Assembly (NCBI GenBank): GCA_029251865.1
Contig: JAQXCN010000054.1
Coordinates: forward strand, 1-64,000
From: Crocinitomicaceae bacterium
GTDB taxonomy: Bacteria > Bacteroidota > Bacteroidia > Flavobacteriales_D > Crocinitomicaceae
Direction of reading: 5' to 3'
Length of the DNA: 64,000 nucleotides
The notes beneath the pieces were generated by a model. It was not told the origin of the DNA. It saw only the letters and a program-made list of their open reading frames with translations, and ran no database searches. The position numbers were made by a program, and so were the translations under genes. This document shows, piece after piece, positions 1-9,264 of this stretch. The first letter of the stretch is position 1; each line of letters opens with the position of its first letter.

Positions 1-135
1 AACGAGCAGTACAAGAAAAAACTTGAACAGGCCTACAAAATGTCAACCAGCAATCGCACGGAAAGCGATCGCTTGACCAAAGAGGCAGATGAAATACTTG
101 ATGAAATTAAGAAAATAGAAATAGCAGAATCTTAA
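1..135 (+). CDS. C-terminal end of an unknown protein (5' cut by window edge)
   Basis: Frame 1 is open from the first base to a TAA at 133-135 and encodes the last 44 residues of a protein that begins outside the window. The visible part is very hydrophilic and rich in Lys and Glu, with a pattern compatible with a helix or coiled coil (it ends DEILDEIKKIEIAES). I do not recognise the family. Its stop codon interlocks with the stop of the convergent lipoprotein gene through the shared tetranucleotide TTAA (132-135). That tight convergent arrangement supports it as a real gene end. Confidence 0.55.
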   Translation, partial: NEQYKKKLEQAYKMSTSNRTESDRLTKEADEILDEIKKIEIAES

Positions 136-3100
136 TCTCTTTTCCAATCAGCCCCCTTATTTTGAGTGTATGGTATTATACCATCCAACTTATCCTCGAC
201 TACAGATAAACGCTTAATTACTTTATTCAACTCCTCCTTCAGTTTAACGTATTGCTTTTCCGCTATGCGCTTGTTCTCACGATGCGTATTCGTAACTCCT
301 GTAGTATTCTGGTAAAGCTGATATCCGACCATCCCCAAACGCTCTGAAATACTAGGAACCGTCTCAAAATCCCTTGAAGTCCTTACTTTATCACCCCACA
401 TTGACACTTCTAAATCCTTAAAGGTCATTTTCATATCACGTATTGATTTCAACATACTCAAATCTGTATTTGGATAGTTAAGCAATGCCTTCTCAATCAG
501 CGCGATGCTTTCCTTGGTCTCACCCATGACCTTCTCCGTGCCACTTACTTTTCTATTTAGCTCTGCAATTTCGGCACGAAATGCCTTGAGTTCTTCAGGG
601 TTTTCAGCGAGTAAGGTCTGATTATTCAAGCCCTTTACGATGAAAGGTTCTTTAACAATAAGCGCCTCTACTGAACCATCTTTTACATAAGAAACGCTTA
701 AAGCAAAGTTTCCTGGGGTAACCAAGAAACCACTGCCGCGAGAACCGATAGGATCAGTAGAATTTGTCCTCAAATCCCATACCTGTCGCTGTATTCCTTT
801 TTTTGGAGAAGATTTCATTCGTCTAATCTCATTTCCTGAGGCATCGTAAATTTGCCAGATTAGAGCGGCTTTTCCCTCTGCATCTTCTGCTCTTATTTCG
901 TCAAAACTAGGATAAAGAACGTCTCCACCTTCTTTCTCTAGTTCCTTTTCATTTTTTTGACGTTTTGACTTTAAGGATGTCTCAACCGCATTTAGATGTA
1001 AACTGAATGTTGCACCATAAACGGGGTTCTTAGCAGACCACATGTTATGTCCCTGAGAACCCGTGCCTCCTCCACCTAAAGGTGTTGCTGGGATGTACAA
1101 TAGTGCATCCTTGACTGGAAATAGATGCGCTCTTTTAGTCACAATCTCTTTTCCAATAGTTCGAAATGGTTCATAATTATCTAAAACATAAAAACCACGA
1201 CCAAAAGTAGCGGCAACTAGATCACTTTCTCTTTGTTGAATATCTAAATCATAAACTGCAATCGTAGGCAAGCCTGAGAGTTTAGTCCAGCTTTGCCCCT
1301 TATCAATTGAGAAAAACGCACCAAATTCCGTGCCTGCAAAAAGTAAATTCGGATTAATATGATCTTGTTTAATACAATATACATTCCCGCGCTCTGGAAG
1401 ATTTGAAGTAATTGATTCCCATGTCTTTCCTCGATCGCCTGAGCGCAATAGGTAAGGCGTAAAGTCTCCATCACGTTGACTATTGAAGGCTACAAAAACC
1501 TCGTTTTCATCATGTAGTGAAGCTGTAAGCATATTGACCTTTGTTCGGGTTGGAACACCCTTAATGGCATCAACCTTAAGCCAGGTTTTTCCGTCATCGT
1601 TCGTGATTTGGATCAAACCATCATCTGTTCCAGCATAAAGCAGCCCTTTCTTTATTGGGGATTCATCCAAGGCAACGATATTTCCATAAATGGTAGTGGA
1701 CTTATTCTTCATCACCGCATCCATGGACCAAACCTGACCCATAACCGGTAATTTGTTTCGGTCTAGTTGCCGGGACAAATCTGGAGAAATTGTTGACCAA
1801 TCATCTCCTCTATTCTCAGATTTAAATAATTTATTCGCTGCAAAATATATTGTAGATGCATTATGGCGAGAAACAAGAAGTGGAGCATCCCAATTCCAAC
1901 GATAAGCTGGCTCATTTTCACCGGGCATAGGTTGAATGGGCACTTTTTCTCCTGAAGCTTTATCATATCTTACAATCCATCCATATTGCGCCTGAGCATA
2001 AGTAATATTTGGGTTTTCCCAATCCGTAGCCGATTCAAATCCATCTCCACCATTCGTTATGAACCAATCTGAATTAATTATTCCTGCCGCACTGTTAGTA
2101 GCAGAAGGACCTCCCATGGAGTTGTTGTCTTGTGTTCCTCCGTAAATATTGTAGAAAGGCGCATCGTTGTCTGTGGTTACTTTATAAAATTGAATTATTG
2201 GGATATTAGCAAAATAACGCCACTCTTTTGCGTGCGTGTAGGTTTCATAAACGCCTCCATCACAACCCACTACCCAATGATCTGTATTATTGGGGTCTAT
2301 CCAGATTACATGATTATCGACATGCTTCTTTTTCTCTCCGGTTCTTTTAAAGGTTTTACCTCCATCTTCTGTATGATGCAAATAAGTATTCATTGAAAAT
2401 ACTTTATTCACATCCTTAGGGTCACAAAAAATCTCTTGATAATAATTTCCACTGGTTGCATAATCACTCTGCTTACTCCAGTTTTCCCCTTTATTTGTTG
2501 AACGGTAAAAACCTTTCTTACCGTATCGTGCTTCGGCAATAGCGTATATAACATTCGGATCCGCTGGGGAAATAGCCATTCCGACGCGCCCCATATAGCC
2601 TTGCGGCAAACCTCCATTTATTTCTTTCCAAGTTTCGCCACCATCAATTGACTTATACAGCCCAGACTCAGGACCACCGCTAATAAATGTCCATTCTCTT
2701 CGGCGACGTTGATGTGCAGAGGCATAAAGAATACTAGGATTCGATGGGTCCATATGCACCTCAGCAATACCCGTATTCTCAGAAATAAAAAGGGTCCTAT
2801 TCCAGGTTTCCCCTCCATCAATACTTTTATAAACGCCGCGATCCCCCCCACTACTCCATAAGGGACCATAAGCTGCAACCCAAATAGTGTTTTCGTCATC
2901 TGGATGGATAACAATACTACCTATATGTTCACTATTCTTGAGCCCCATGTTTTTAAATAACCCACCTCCATTCAAGGATTTATACACTCCATCACCATAT
3001 GATACTGATCTTTGATTGTTGTTTTCTCCAGAGCCCACCCAAATTGTATTTTTATTGGATGGCGCAATCTCGACACAACCTATAGAGTATGAATCATAGT

Positions 3101-3347
3101 TGTCAAAAATGGGATTAAAAGTAATACCATGATTTTGCGTCTTCCACAACCCTCCAGATGCCGTTGAAACATACCATGTATCGGTATTTGTAGGGTGAAT
3201 TGCAATGTCTGATACACGACCTGATGTTAACGCAGGACCTACCATTCTAAAAGAAACTGCCGATACTGTCCCTGCGTCAATTGTATTTTTTTCCTGCGCA
3301 CATGCTGAAAAAGCAAGAACAATAAATAAGAGATTTAGATTTTTCAT
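132..3347 (-). CDS. Large BNR/Asp-box propeller lipoprotein (sortilin-like)
   Basis: 1071 residues. The N-terminus is a lipoprotein-type signal ending FSAC at Cys16, though the -3 residue is Phe rather than the usual Leu, so lipidation is likely but not certain. The body holds at least seven Asp-box motifs of the S-x-D-x-G-x-T-W type (SIDGGETW twice, STNKGENW, NDDGKTW, SGDRGKTW, SIDKGQSW), the signature of BNR/sortilin-like beta-propellers. Proteins of this size and layout are often labelled glycosyl hydrolase, but I see no sialidase catalytic set, so no enzymatic role is claimed. The last 150 residues are charged and helical and there is no T9SS tail. It lies 43 bases downstream of another Asp-box protein on the same strand, probably in one transcript. 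Likely role: binding of extracellular protein or glycan at the cell envelope (inference). Confidence 0.8.
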   Translation of the reverse strand: MKNLNLLFIVLAFSACAQEKNTIDAGTVSAVSFRMVGPALTSGRVSDIAIHPTNTDTWYVSTASGGLWKTQNHGITFNPIFDNYDSYSIGCVEIAPSNKNTIWVGSGENNNQRSVSYGDGVYKSLNGGGLFKNMGLKNSEHIGSIVIHPDDENTIWVAAYGPLWSSGGDRGVYKSIDGGETWNRTLFISENTGIAEVHMDPSNPSILYASAHQRRRREWTFISGGPESGLYKSIDGGETWKEINGGLPQGYMGRVGMAISPADPNVIYAIAEARYGKKGFYRSTNKGENWSKQSDYATSGNYYQEIFCDPKDVNKVFSMNTYLHHTEDGGKTFKRTGEKKKHVDNHVIWIDPNNTDHWVVGCDGGVYETYTHAKEWRYFANIPIIQFYKVTTDNDAPFYNIYGGTQDNNSMGGPSATNSAAGIINSDWFITNGGDGFESATDWENPNITYAQAQYGWIVRYDKASGEKVPIQPMPGENEPAYRWNWDAPLLVSRHNASTIYFAANKLFKSENRGDDWSTISPDLSRQLDRNKLPVMGQVWSMDAVMKNKSTTIYGNIVALDESPIKKGLLYAGTDDGLIQITNDDGKTWLKVDAIKGVPTRTKVNMLTASLHDENEVFVAFNSQRDGDFTPYLLRSGDRGKTWESITSNLPERGNVYCIKQDHINPNLLFAGTEFGAFFSIDKGQSWTKLSGLPTIAVYDLDIQQRESDLVAATFGRGFYVLDNYEPFRTIGKEIVTKRAHLFPVKDALLYIPATPLGGGGTGSQGHNMWSAKNPVYGATFSLHLNAVETSLKSKRQKNEKELEKEGGDVLYPSFDEIRAEDAEGKAALIWQIYDASGNEIRRMKSSPKKGIQRQVWDLRTNSTDPIGSRGSGFLVTPGNFALSVSYVKDGSVEALIVKEPFIVKGLNNQTLLAENPEELKAFRAEIAELNRKVSGTEKVMGETKESIALIEKALLNYPNTDLSMLKSIRDMKMTFKDLEVSMWGDKVRTSRDFETVPSISERLGMVGYQLYQNTTGVTNTHRENKRIAEKQYVKLKEELNKVIKRLSVVEDKLDGIIPYTQNKGADWKRD

Positions 3348-3390
3348 AAATGAAGCGATTTGAATTTATTTTGACTGATGTATGACAAAA

Positions 3391-6300
3391 TTATTTTATT
3401 GTGATTTTTTCGATGTAAGTTTTGACACCATCATTTACGTGTAAAATATACACTCCTGATTTAACATCGAGATTAATTAGCGTATGTTCGGTTTGTAAAA
3501 TTTGATGGAATACAACCCGGCCATCTGCACTGAAGATTGCTAAGTCAGGGTTTGATAAAGTGTGCGAAATGGTAAATTGACCCTTTGAAGGATTCGGAAA
3601 AACAACAAATGGTGAGGCTAATTGATCAACACCACTTAATTGCCCCATTACGTTGATGTTGTCCATGAAAAAATTATTTCCCCAACCATTTATTGCAACA
3701 AATCTTATTGCTACGCTTTGACCCAAATAAGAGGTTAAGTCGATTGAATTGTTTGCCGACCAATCAGAACAATCGGAAGGATACCATTCATCGTTTGTAC
3801 TAGGAACAGTAATTAAATCATCTCCAAATGCGTAGAATAAAGTATCATATGAAGCCCAACAGTCGGAACTAATATCAATTCTAAAGCCGTCTTCATATGA
3901 ACCACCCCATTTCGTGTAGGCATAATCAAATTCAAGCATTGCACTAATGGCATTTGTCAAATCAATTTTAGGTGTAATTAACTCGGCCTCATCTTCCACT
4001 TGATTAATAGAAAAGTGGTTGACCATTACACAATTCGTAACTTCACAATCAGGTCCGTTTTCGGTATTAAATGGCGACCAACCATAAGAATTGTTTGCAT
4101 TATACTGTGTCCAAAACTCCGTAATACCTGATTCGAAATCCTCTATAACGTCCAATTGAGCAAGCGACTCCTCAAACTCAATAAACATTGAATAGGATTG
4201 TGAACTACTACCAAAATCATCTGTTACTGTGAGTGTAACATCATAGAATCCTGGATCATCATACTGCACTAGGGGATTTTGTTCACTTGATGAAGCAGGT
4301 GATCCACCCGAAAAAGTCCAAGACCAAGTCGGATTATTCGATGAAAGAACCGAATGGTCAATAAACTGAACTTGGTTATCCAAACAAGAAACTTTAAACT
4401 TATCTGCTGCAATTTGAGCCATTGGTTGGGAATCTTCATATAAATCAACTTCATAAACACTTCTGTTTGTCGCATTCCGAAGTAAACCATCTTTATACTT
4501 GATCACAAGCTTTGTGGATGTTGAACTTAAGGGTAAATTATTGTTAAACAAGGCCCAGTCAGTCATTGTGTTATTTCGGTAATAAACTGCACGCCGGGTC
4601 CCAATATAAACTCCCCCATTTGTTCCTTTTTGGTGCTCAATATTCGTAATAACTTCTCCATCAAGCGAACTACTTGAATAGTTACCCCAAGTTTGACCAC
4701 CATTTGTAGATTTAAAGACCATCCTTCCATTTAAATTCGTATTCCCATATTGAGAGGTCCTTGCCGCCCAAAGTACATTTTCGTTGCTGGCACTTACCGC
4801 AATATCAAAAGGAACCCAAAGTTCCCCATTTAAGAGCGCCAGAGGTGGTGTTATATCGGCCCATGTCACCCCGCCATCTTGACTGCTCCATATTTTTTTA
4901 TCGCCCCACCAACTTTCGTAGGTAGTCACATAAATAAAATTCAAATCAGCACGTGAAAGTTCAATACTCATTACCCTATGGTCGAATGAATGCACAATAG
5001 TATAGGATAATCCATTGTCCAAGGTCTTTAATAAGTTCTGACCTCTACCTAGGTATATATGCTGATTATTTCTCGGATCCCATTCCATAGTAGAGGACTC
5101 ACCAAAAATATATGAGCCATTTGGCAAAGAATCGAATTGAAATCCAACTATGTTTTGTGTGCGGTCTCCAGAGAGGACTCTTCCCTCGTAATCATCATAA
5201 GCAATACGGTCATCTCCAAAATTCACAAATCCACGCACCCCATCCCCACCTCCGGTACAAATCCAATCATTAATGTAAGTGTCGTTATCTTTTAATAAAG
5301 TTCCGTTGTGGTATGCCCCTCCTAACATAACGTCAGATTGTGGACTTGCGCCAAAACCCCAAAAATCAGTACCCTCAATCCCGACCTGAGACTTATTGAT
5401 CGTGGTTCCTCCGTCCGTTGACATAAAAATACCTCCATCACAAGCAATCCATAATTCGTCCCCAAAAAACCGTATGTCATGAATATCAGCATGCACATAG
5501 CCAAGTTCGGCAGGTTCAGACCACTTTGCTGGACAGATCCAAGTAACACCAGCATCTGTTGAAATCCAATGATTAACACCGCCTAAATGCAGTTTATCCG
5601 GATTAGTTGGATCTACTGCTAATCCAACATCGTAATAATATTGTCCTCCATTATCCTCTCCTTCCTTGTCCCAACCCATCATATTTATATTGGTTAAAGA
5701 CGGTGGACCCGCTGGCTGTTCACCACAACATTGAAAAGTCCATGATACGCCTTCATCTTGAGAGAGGTAAATGCCATAAGTGCCGCTTCCACCATTAGCA
5801 GAACCTGTAGCATTGGCATAAATTAAACTGGGATTTGCCGGAGTCACAGCGATTTCAACGCGCTCTTGATGGTCATCAGGACCAGTCGGATTTGGCCAGC
5901 CGTTGGTTTGAATAGCAAAGGTATTTGCACTATTTGTTGATTTGTAGAATTCTGTATGATTGTCGACTACTTTAATTGTATAAACAATCGATGGGATAGA
6001 AGGGTGCAATTCAATCTCTTGAAATTCGCCATCCATAATCTCTGTCCAAGTTTGTCCTGAATCTGTTGTCTTAAAAAAGCCTTTGTTAGATGTTAAATAG
6101 ATTTCAGATGCTACAGATGGGTGCATAACAATATCTTTTACGTTATGTGATTCCGCTTGAAAAGCGGGATCTCCAATTACCGCCCAAGAAAGTCCACCAT
6201 CTTGGGTTTTGTATAAGTTTCCATTGCTTTCGAAATACACAATATCGGGGTTTTCATGGTCTATTTCCAAAGCAAAAATCCGGTTCAAAACAAGGTCTCG

Positions 6301-6810
6301 CGTCATTAAGCTCCATGTATTCCCTGCATCAATGGACTTCCAAAGACCTGCAGTAGCAGTACCAGCAAACATTACACTTGTGTTGCTGACAGACCGCTCA
6401 ACTGTATAGACATGAGCGGCACCTGGCGCATAACTTCGGCTTGCTGCATCCTTATCAAAATCGAAAGGTCCAATACAATTCCATTCCGAATCAGAATCCT
6501 TTTGTTCGCGTAGGGCCATAGAGCGCTTGATATAATTTTGATCTGCTTTTGAAGATGACGAATAACTATATTGTCTGCTAAATTCGCGCAACCAACGTTT
6601 GTAATATTGTGTATGCTCGTCTTTATAAGGATCGTTCGTTTCAAAATAAGCATCGTGTTGCTTCATTACGAGCTCTGGATCTATACCTTCGGTATACATC
6701 GAAACAACCCACTCAGGAGAGTTAATATCGGCGCCATACTTCCTCTCAAGCTGCGAAGAAGAGAAAAAAGTAATAGTGAACAAAACATAAAAAAGAATAA
6801 GGCGTCTCAT
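3391..6810 (-). CDS. T9SS-exported Asp-box propeller protein with PKD and MAM-like domains
   Basis: 1139 residues. The signal peptide is residues 1-19. Asp-box propeller repeats (SIDAGNTW, TTDSGQTW, STDAGVTW, SSQDGGVTW, STNGGQTW) fill roughly residues 110-780. A PKD domain follows (about 815-900, with the typical PGFYDVTLTVTD strand), then a jelly-roll segment starting EDFESG that resembles MAM or choice-of-anchor modules (about 910-1060). The C-terminus is a type-A T9SS sorting domain with FPNPSKGQF and a final KITIK. Such proteins cross the outer membrane through T9SS and are released or attached to surface polysaccharide. No catalytic motif was seen, so an adhesin or carbohydrate/protein-binding role is the best inference. 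It precedes the related lipoprotein gene by 43 bases, so two propeller proteins with different export routes are probably made together. Confidence 0.85.
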   Translation of the reverse strand: MRRLILFYVLFTITFFSSSQLERKYGADINSPEWVVSMYTEGIDPELVMKQHDAYFETNDPYKDEHTQYYKRWLREFSRQYSYSSSSKADQNYIKRSMALREQKDSDSEWNCIGPFDFDKDAASRSYAPGAAHVYTVERSVSNTSVMFAGTATAGLWKSIDAGNTWSLMTRDLVLNRIFALEIDHENPDIVYFESNGNLYKTQDGGLSWAVIGDPAFQAESHNVKDIVMHPSVASEIYLTSNKGFFKTTDSGQTWTEIMDGEFQEIELHPSIPSIVYTIKVVDNHTEFYKSTNSANTFAIQTNGWPNPTGPDDHQERVEIAVTPANPSLIYANATGSANGGSGTYGIYLSQDEGVSWTFQCCGEQPAGPPSLTNINMMGWDKEGEDNGGQYYYDVGLAVDPTNPDKLHLGGVNHWISTDAGVTWICPAKWSEPAELGYVHADIHDIRFFGDELWIACDGGIFMSTDGGTTINKSQVGIEGTDFWGFGASPQSDVMLGGAYHNGTLLKDNDTYINDWICTGGGDGVRGFVNFGDDRIAYDDYEGRVLSGDRTQNIVGFQFDSLPNGSYIFGESSTMEWDPRNNQHIYLGRGQNLLKTLDNGLSYTIVHSFDHRVMSIELSRADLNFIYVTTYESWWGDKKIWSSQDGGVTWADITPPLALLNGELWVPFDIAVSASNENVLWAARTSQYGNTNLNGRMVFKSTNGGQTWGNYSSSSLDGEVITNIEHQKGTNGGVYIGTRRAVYYRNNTMTDWALFNNNLPLSSTSTKLVIKYKDGLLRNATNRSVYEVDLYEDSQPMAQIAADKFKVSCLDNQVQFIDHSVLSSNNPTWSWTFSGGSPASSSEQNPLVQYDDPGFYDVTLTVTDDFGSSSQSYSMFIEFEESLAQLDVIEDFESGITEFWTQYNANNSYGWSPFNTENGPDCEVTNCVMVNHFSINQVEDEAELITPKIDLTNAISAMLEFDYAYTKWGGSYEDGFRIDISSDCWASYDTLFYAFGDDLITVPSTNDEWYPSDCSDWSANNSIDLTSYLGQSVAIRFVAINGWGNNFFMDNINVMGQLSGVDQLASPFVVFPNPSKGQFTISHTLSNPDLAIFSADGRVVFHQILQTEHTLINLDVKSGVYILHVNDGVKTYIEKITIK

Positions 6811-6894
6811 AGATTTAGTTTAGAGCATTAAAGATAATCAAAAGAATACGAAGTTGTTTTCAAATACAACAAGGAGTCTTGCAAAGAAATATAG

Positions 6895-6902
6895 TAACTT
6901 TG
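6895..6902 (+). promoter_or_regulatory. Candidate -7 promoter element for the osmC-rlmB pair
   Basis: TAACTTTG fits the Bacteroidetes -7 consensus TAnnTTTG exactly and lies 18 bases before the OsmC start codon. No well-spaced -33 TTTG is evident (the nearest TTG is only 13 bases upstream), so this is a partial match. Confidence 0.4.
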
Positions 6903-6920
6903 CCACTTAAAATGTAATCT

Positions 6921-7322
6921 ATGCTCATTTCAGAAGTAAGTTATCTCGGCAATTTAAGGACGGCAGCAACACATCTAAAGTCTAAAGACACCATAATTAC
7001 TGATGCCCCAACAGACAACAACGGCAAAGGACAAGCATTTTCACCCACTGACCTTGTTGCAACCTCTCTTGCATCATGCGTCATGACAATAATTGGTATC
7101 CATTGTAATGCAAAAAATATTCAGTTTGATTCCTGTGATGCAAAAGTTGAAAAAATTATGGGAGCAAATCCAAGAAGGATTAAAGCCATTAATTTGGAGT
7201 TTGATATTTCTAAAAACAATTGGGATCAAGAAACACGAAATAGCGTAATAAAAGCGGCCAAATCCTGCCCTGTAGGAATCACGCTTGAAGGCCAAGTAAA
7301 AGTTGATTATAAATTTAATTAG
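6921..7322 (+). CDS. OsmC family peroxiredoxin-like protein
   Basis: 133 residues, the usual length for OsmC/Ohr proteins. The two conserved cysteines are present: Cys53 in LATSLASC and Cys116 in AAKSCPVG. In the family these reduce organic hydroperoxides through a Cys-disulfide cycle. The segment FSPTDLVATSLASC is the typical substrate-pocket helix. The protein is cytoplasmic, with no signal peptide. The stop codon TAG at 7320-7322 is followed directly by the ATG of rlmB, so the two are very probably co-transcribed. It is closer to the general OsmC (YhfA-like) branch than to classical Ohr by eye, but the subgroup cannot be settled here. Confidence 0.88.
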   Translation: MLISEVSYLGNLRTAATHLKSKDTIITDAPTDNNGKGQAFSPTDLVATSLASCVMTIIGIHCNAKNIQFDSCDAKVEKIMGANPRRIKAINLEFDISKNNWDQETRNSVIKAAKSCPVGITLEGQVKVDYKFN

Positions 7323-8093
7323 ATGGAACACAGAAAAGAACAATACCAAAGAAAAGAAAAAAAAGATATCATTTTTGGTATCCATCCAGTTATTGAGGCA
7401 ATAAAATCAAAGCAAGAACTTAATAAAATTATGATTCAACGCGGGATTGATAAAGAGCTTTTCCGTGAACTTAAAGAGGCTCTTGCCGATAAGGACTATT
7501 ACATACAATATGTACCGATTCAGAAATTAAATACCCTTACAGCAGGGAACCACCAAGGAGTTGTAGCTTTTGTAACTCCAATTGCCTACCAAAATATTGA
7601 GCAGTTGGTTGATCAGTGGGTTGAAGAAGAAAAGAAACCATGTATTCTAGCATTAGATAGAATTACCGATGTGAGAAATTTTGGAGCAATCGCGAGGTCT
7701 GCTGAATGCCAAGGTGTAGATGCTATTTTGATACCTTCAAGAGGCTCAGCTCTTGTAACTGCGGATGCGGTAAGAACTTCGTCTGGTGCTTTGAGTAGAA
7801 TTCCAGTGTGCAAAACCGAAGACCTAAAAAACAGTCTCTTCTATATTCAACAATCTGGATATCGTATCGTTGCATGTACTGAGAAATCATCCATGCCGCT
7901 TCAAGAGGTTAATCTGAGAGGTGCAATGGCTATTGTTATGGGTTCTGAAGAAAATGGTATTACATCAGATTTAATTAACATGGCAGATTTACGAACAAAT
8001 ATTCCTATGCTTGGAAATATTGCTTCTCTCAACGTTGGTGTCGCCACAGGCATAATCCTTTACGAAAAAATGAGACAAGAACTCAATAGATAA
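7323..8093 (+). CDS. rlmB: 23S rRNA (guanosine-2'-O-)-methyltransferase RlmB
   Basis: 256 residues. It has an N-terminal L30e-like RNA-binding domain (about 16-90, starting FGIHPVIEAI) and a SpoU/TrmH catalytic domain with its three motifs: motif 1 around 112-128 (DRITDVRNFGAIARSAE), motif 2 at 204-213 (IVMGSEENGI) and motif 3 at 227-248 (IPMLGNIASLNVG). These form the trefoil-knot SAM site. The enzyme 2'-O-methylates a guanosine in the peptidyl-transferase region of 23S rRNA (G2251 in E. coli). It starts one base after the OsmC stop codon. TrmH-family members on tRNA are the main alternative, but the L30e-like N-terminus and length favour RlmB. Confidence 0.9.
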   Translation: MEHRKEQYQRKEKKDIIFGIHPVIEAIKSKQELNKIMIQRGIDKELFRELKEALADKDYYIQYVPIQKLNTLTAGNHQGVVAFVTPIAYQNIEQLVDQWVEEEKKPCILALDRITDVRNFGAIARSAECQGVDAILIPSRGSALVTADAVRTSSGALSRIPVCKTEDLKNSLFYIQQSGYRIVACTEKSSMPLQEVNLRGAMAIVMGSEENGITSDLINMADLRTNIPMLGNIASLNVGVATGIILYEKMRQELNR

Positions 8094-8097
8094 CACG

Positions 8098-8817
8098 TTA
8101 AGTAGTAGCAAGAAGTTGCTTCGTTATCATTTCAGGGAGTTGAGATAAATGTGTGCACGTGTGAATATAATTCTCATTGGATGTTTGGTGAGGATCAAAA
8201 TGAATCGCCTTAATACCTGAATTAAGAGCTCCAGATACATCTGCTCTAAAGTCATCTCCAATCATAATTGAATCTTGAGCCTTGCAACCGGCTTGCTCCA
8301 TTGCGTATTGGAATATAGCTCGTGAGGGTTTGTTTTTACCCACCGCCTCAGAACATACCACAACATCAAAATAATTTGCGATACCGCAATTTTTAAGCTT
8401 TATAAATTGAACCTCTTCAAAACCATTTGTAATGATGTGAAGTCTAAAACCGATTGCCTTTAACTCATCCAAACATTGAATTGCCCCAGGGAAAAGACGC
8501 TTCTGAAAGGGTGAAAGCGCCACATACATACCTCCCATTTCTTTCGCTAAAGTCAAATTATCGATATTAAACTGATTTAGCGTTGCATTAAATCGCTCAT
8601 ATCTCAACACTTCTTTTGTTAATTTACCGTCACTATATAATGACCATAGTCGGGCATTCTGAGCTGCGTATGCGTTATAAAACCTTTCGAAAGTTTCAAA
8701 AATTGATTTCAGATTCAATTCACTGAAAATCTGCTTTAACGCAACTTTTGAATTTTCATCAAAATCCCAAAGTGTTCTGTCAAGATCAAAAAAAACATGC
8801 TTACTAGACAAAGACAT
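8098..8817 (-). CDS. yjjG: YjjG-type HAD noncanonical pyrimidine nucleotidase
   Basis: 239 residues from the ATG at 8817; a TTG two codons upstream is also in frame but less likely. HAD motif I is FFDLDRTLWDF with nucleophile Asp11 and Asp13, motif II is the Thr in IITNGFEE, motif III the Lys in GKNKPS, and motif IV IGDDFRADV. The DLDRTLWDF sequence with a helical cap is characteristic of the YjjG group, which dephosphorylates pyrimidine nucleotides, including damaged ones, and so cleans the nucleotide pool. The gene follows a small membrane protein gene with a 14-base overlap and, upstream of that, uracil phosphoribosyltransferase, which fits a pyrimidine-salvage neighbourhood. Confidence 0.85.
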   Translation of the reverse strand: MSLSSKHVFFDLDRTLWDFDENSKVALKQIFSELNLKSIFETFERFYNAYAAQNARLWSLYSDGKLTKEVLRYERFNATLNQFNIDNLTLAKEMGGMYVALSPFQKRLFPGAIQCLDELKAIGFRLHIITNGFEEVQFIKLKNCGIANYFDVVVCSEAVGKNKPSRAIFQYAMEQAGCKAQDSIMIGDDFRADVSGALNSGIKAIHFDPHQTSNENYIHTCTHLSQLPEMITKQLLATT

Positions 8818-9262
8818 ATACAATAAATGAAGTTAAAAATGAATTGATTAACATACCAATCATAACATAAAAAAAGGTATATGAATATTTACCATAGAAT
8901 TTTGCTACTACAATTGACCCAATGGGAACAGAAAGTAAAAAGGGCGCCCAAAAGCAAATGCCTATTTTTCCAAAACGAAGCTTTAATTTTACAATACCTT
9001 TATTCATTCTTGAAAAAATCTTAATGTCCAAGAATTCACCCTTGGCCAAGGCTTCTTGTTTTAGCTTACGTCTTTTATCATTGGCGCGCTTCATAAAAAA
9101 CTCTCCTGAAAAATAGAAGAAAGAAGCGCTTATTACTCCTCCTGTAAATATAGAACCCACCGTTTCTAAAAAGCTAAGACCCAATGCTGGTCCGGGAATT
9201 GCAGAAAACATAAATTTAATTGTTGCCACTGAGGCTAATGTGATATATCCTGTCCAATTCAT
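8804..9262 (-). CDS. Small integral membrane protein of unknown function
   Basis: 152 residues from ATG 9262; a GTG one codon upstream is also possible and would overlap the upp stop codon. Hydrophobic segments lie near residues 5-50 and 103-150, flanking a basic cytoplasmic loop (KRANDKRRKLKQEALAKG), which suggests three or four membrane spans. I do not recognise the family; a distant relation to the SNARE-associated/DedA-like or COG2426 small exporters is possible but unproven. It sits between upp and yjjG with overlaps or near-overlaps on both sides, so the three are probably one transcript. Confidence 0.65.
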   Translation of the reverse strand: MNWTGYITLASVATIKFMFSAIPGPALGLSFLETVGSIFTGGVISASFFYFSGEFFMKRANDKRRKLKQEALAKGEFLDIKIFSRMNKGIVKLKLRFGKIGICFWAPFLLSVPIGSIVVAKFYGKYSYTFFYVMIGMLINSFLTSFIVYVFV

Positions 9263-9264
9263 CA

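Noticed and set aside
132-3347. Sialidase or glycosyl hydrolase
   Set aside because: Asp-box repeats alone do not show catalysis, and no RIP motif or catalytic Arg/Tyr/Glu set was identified.
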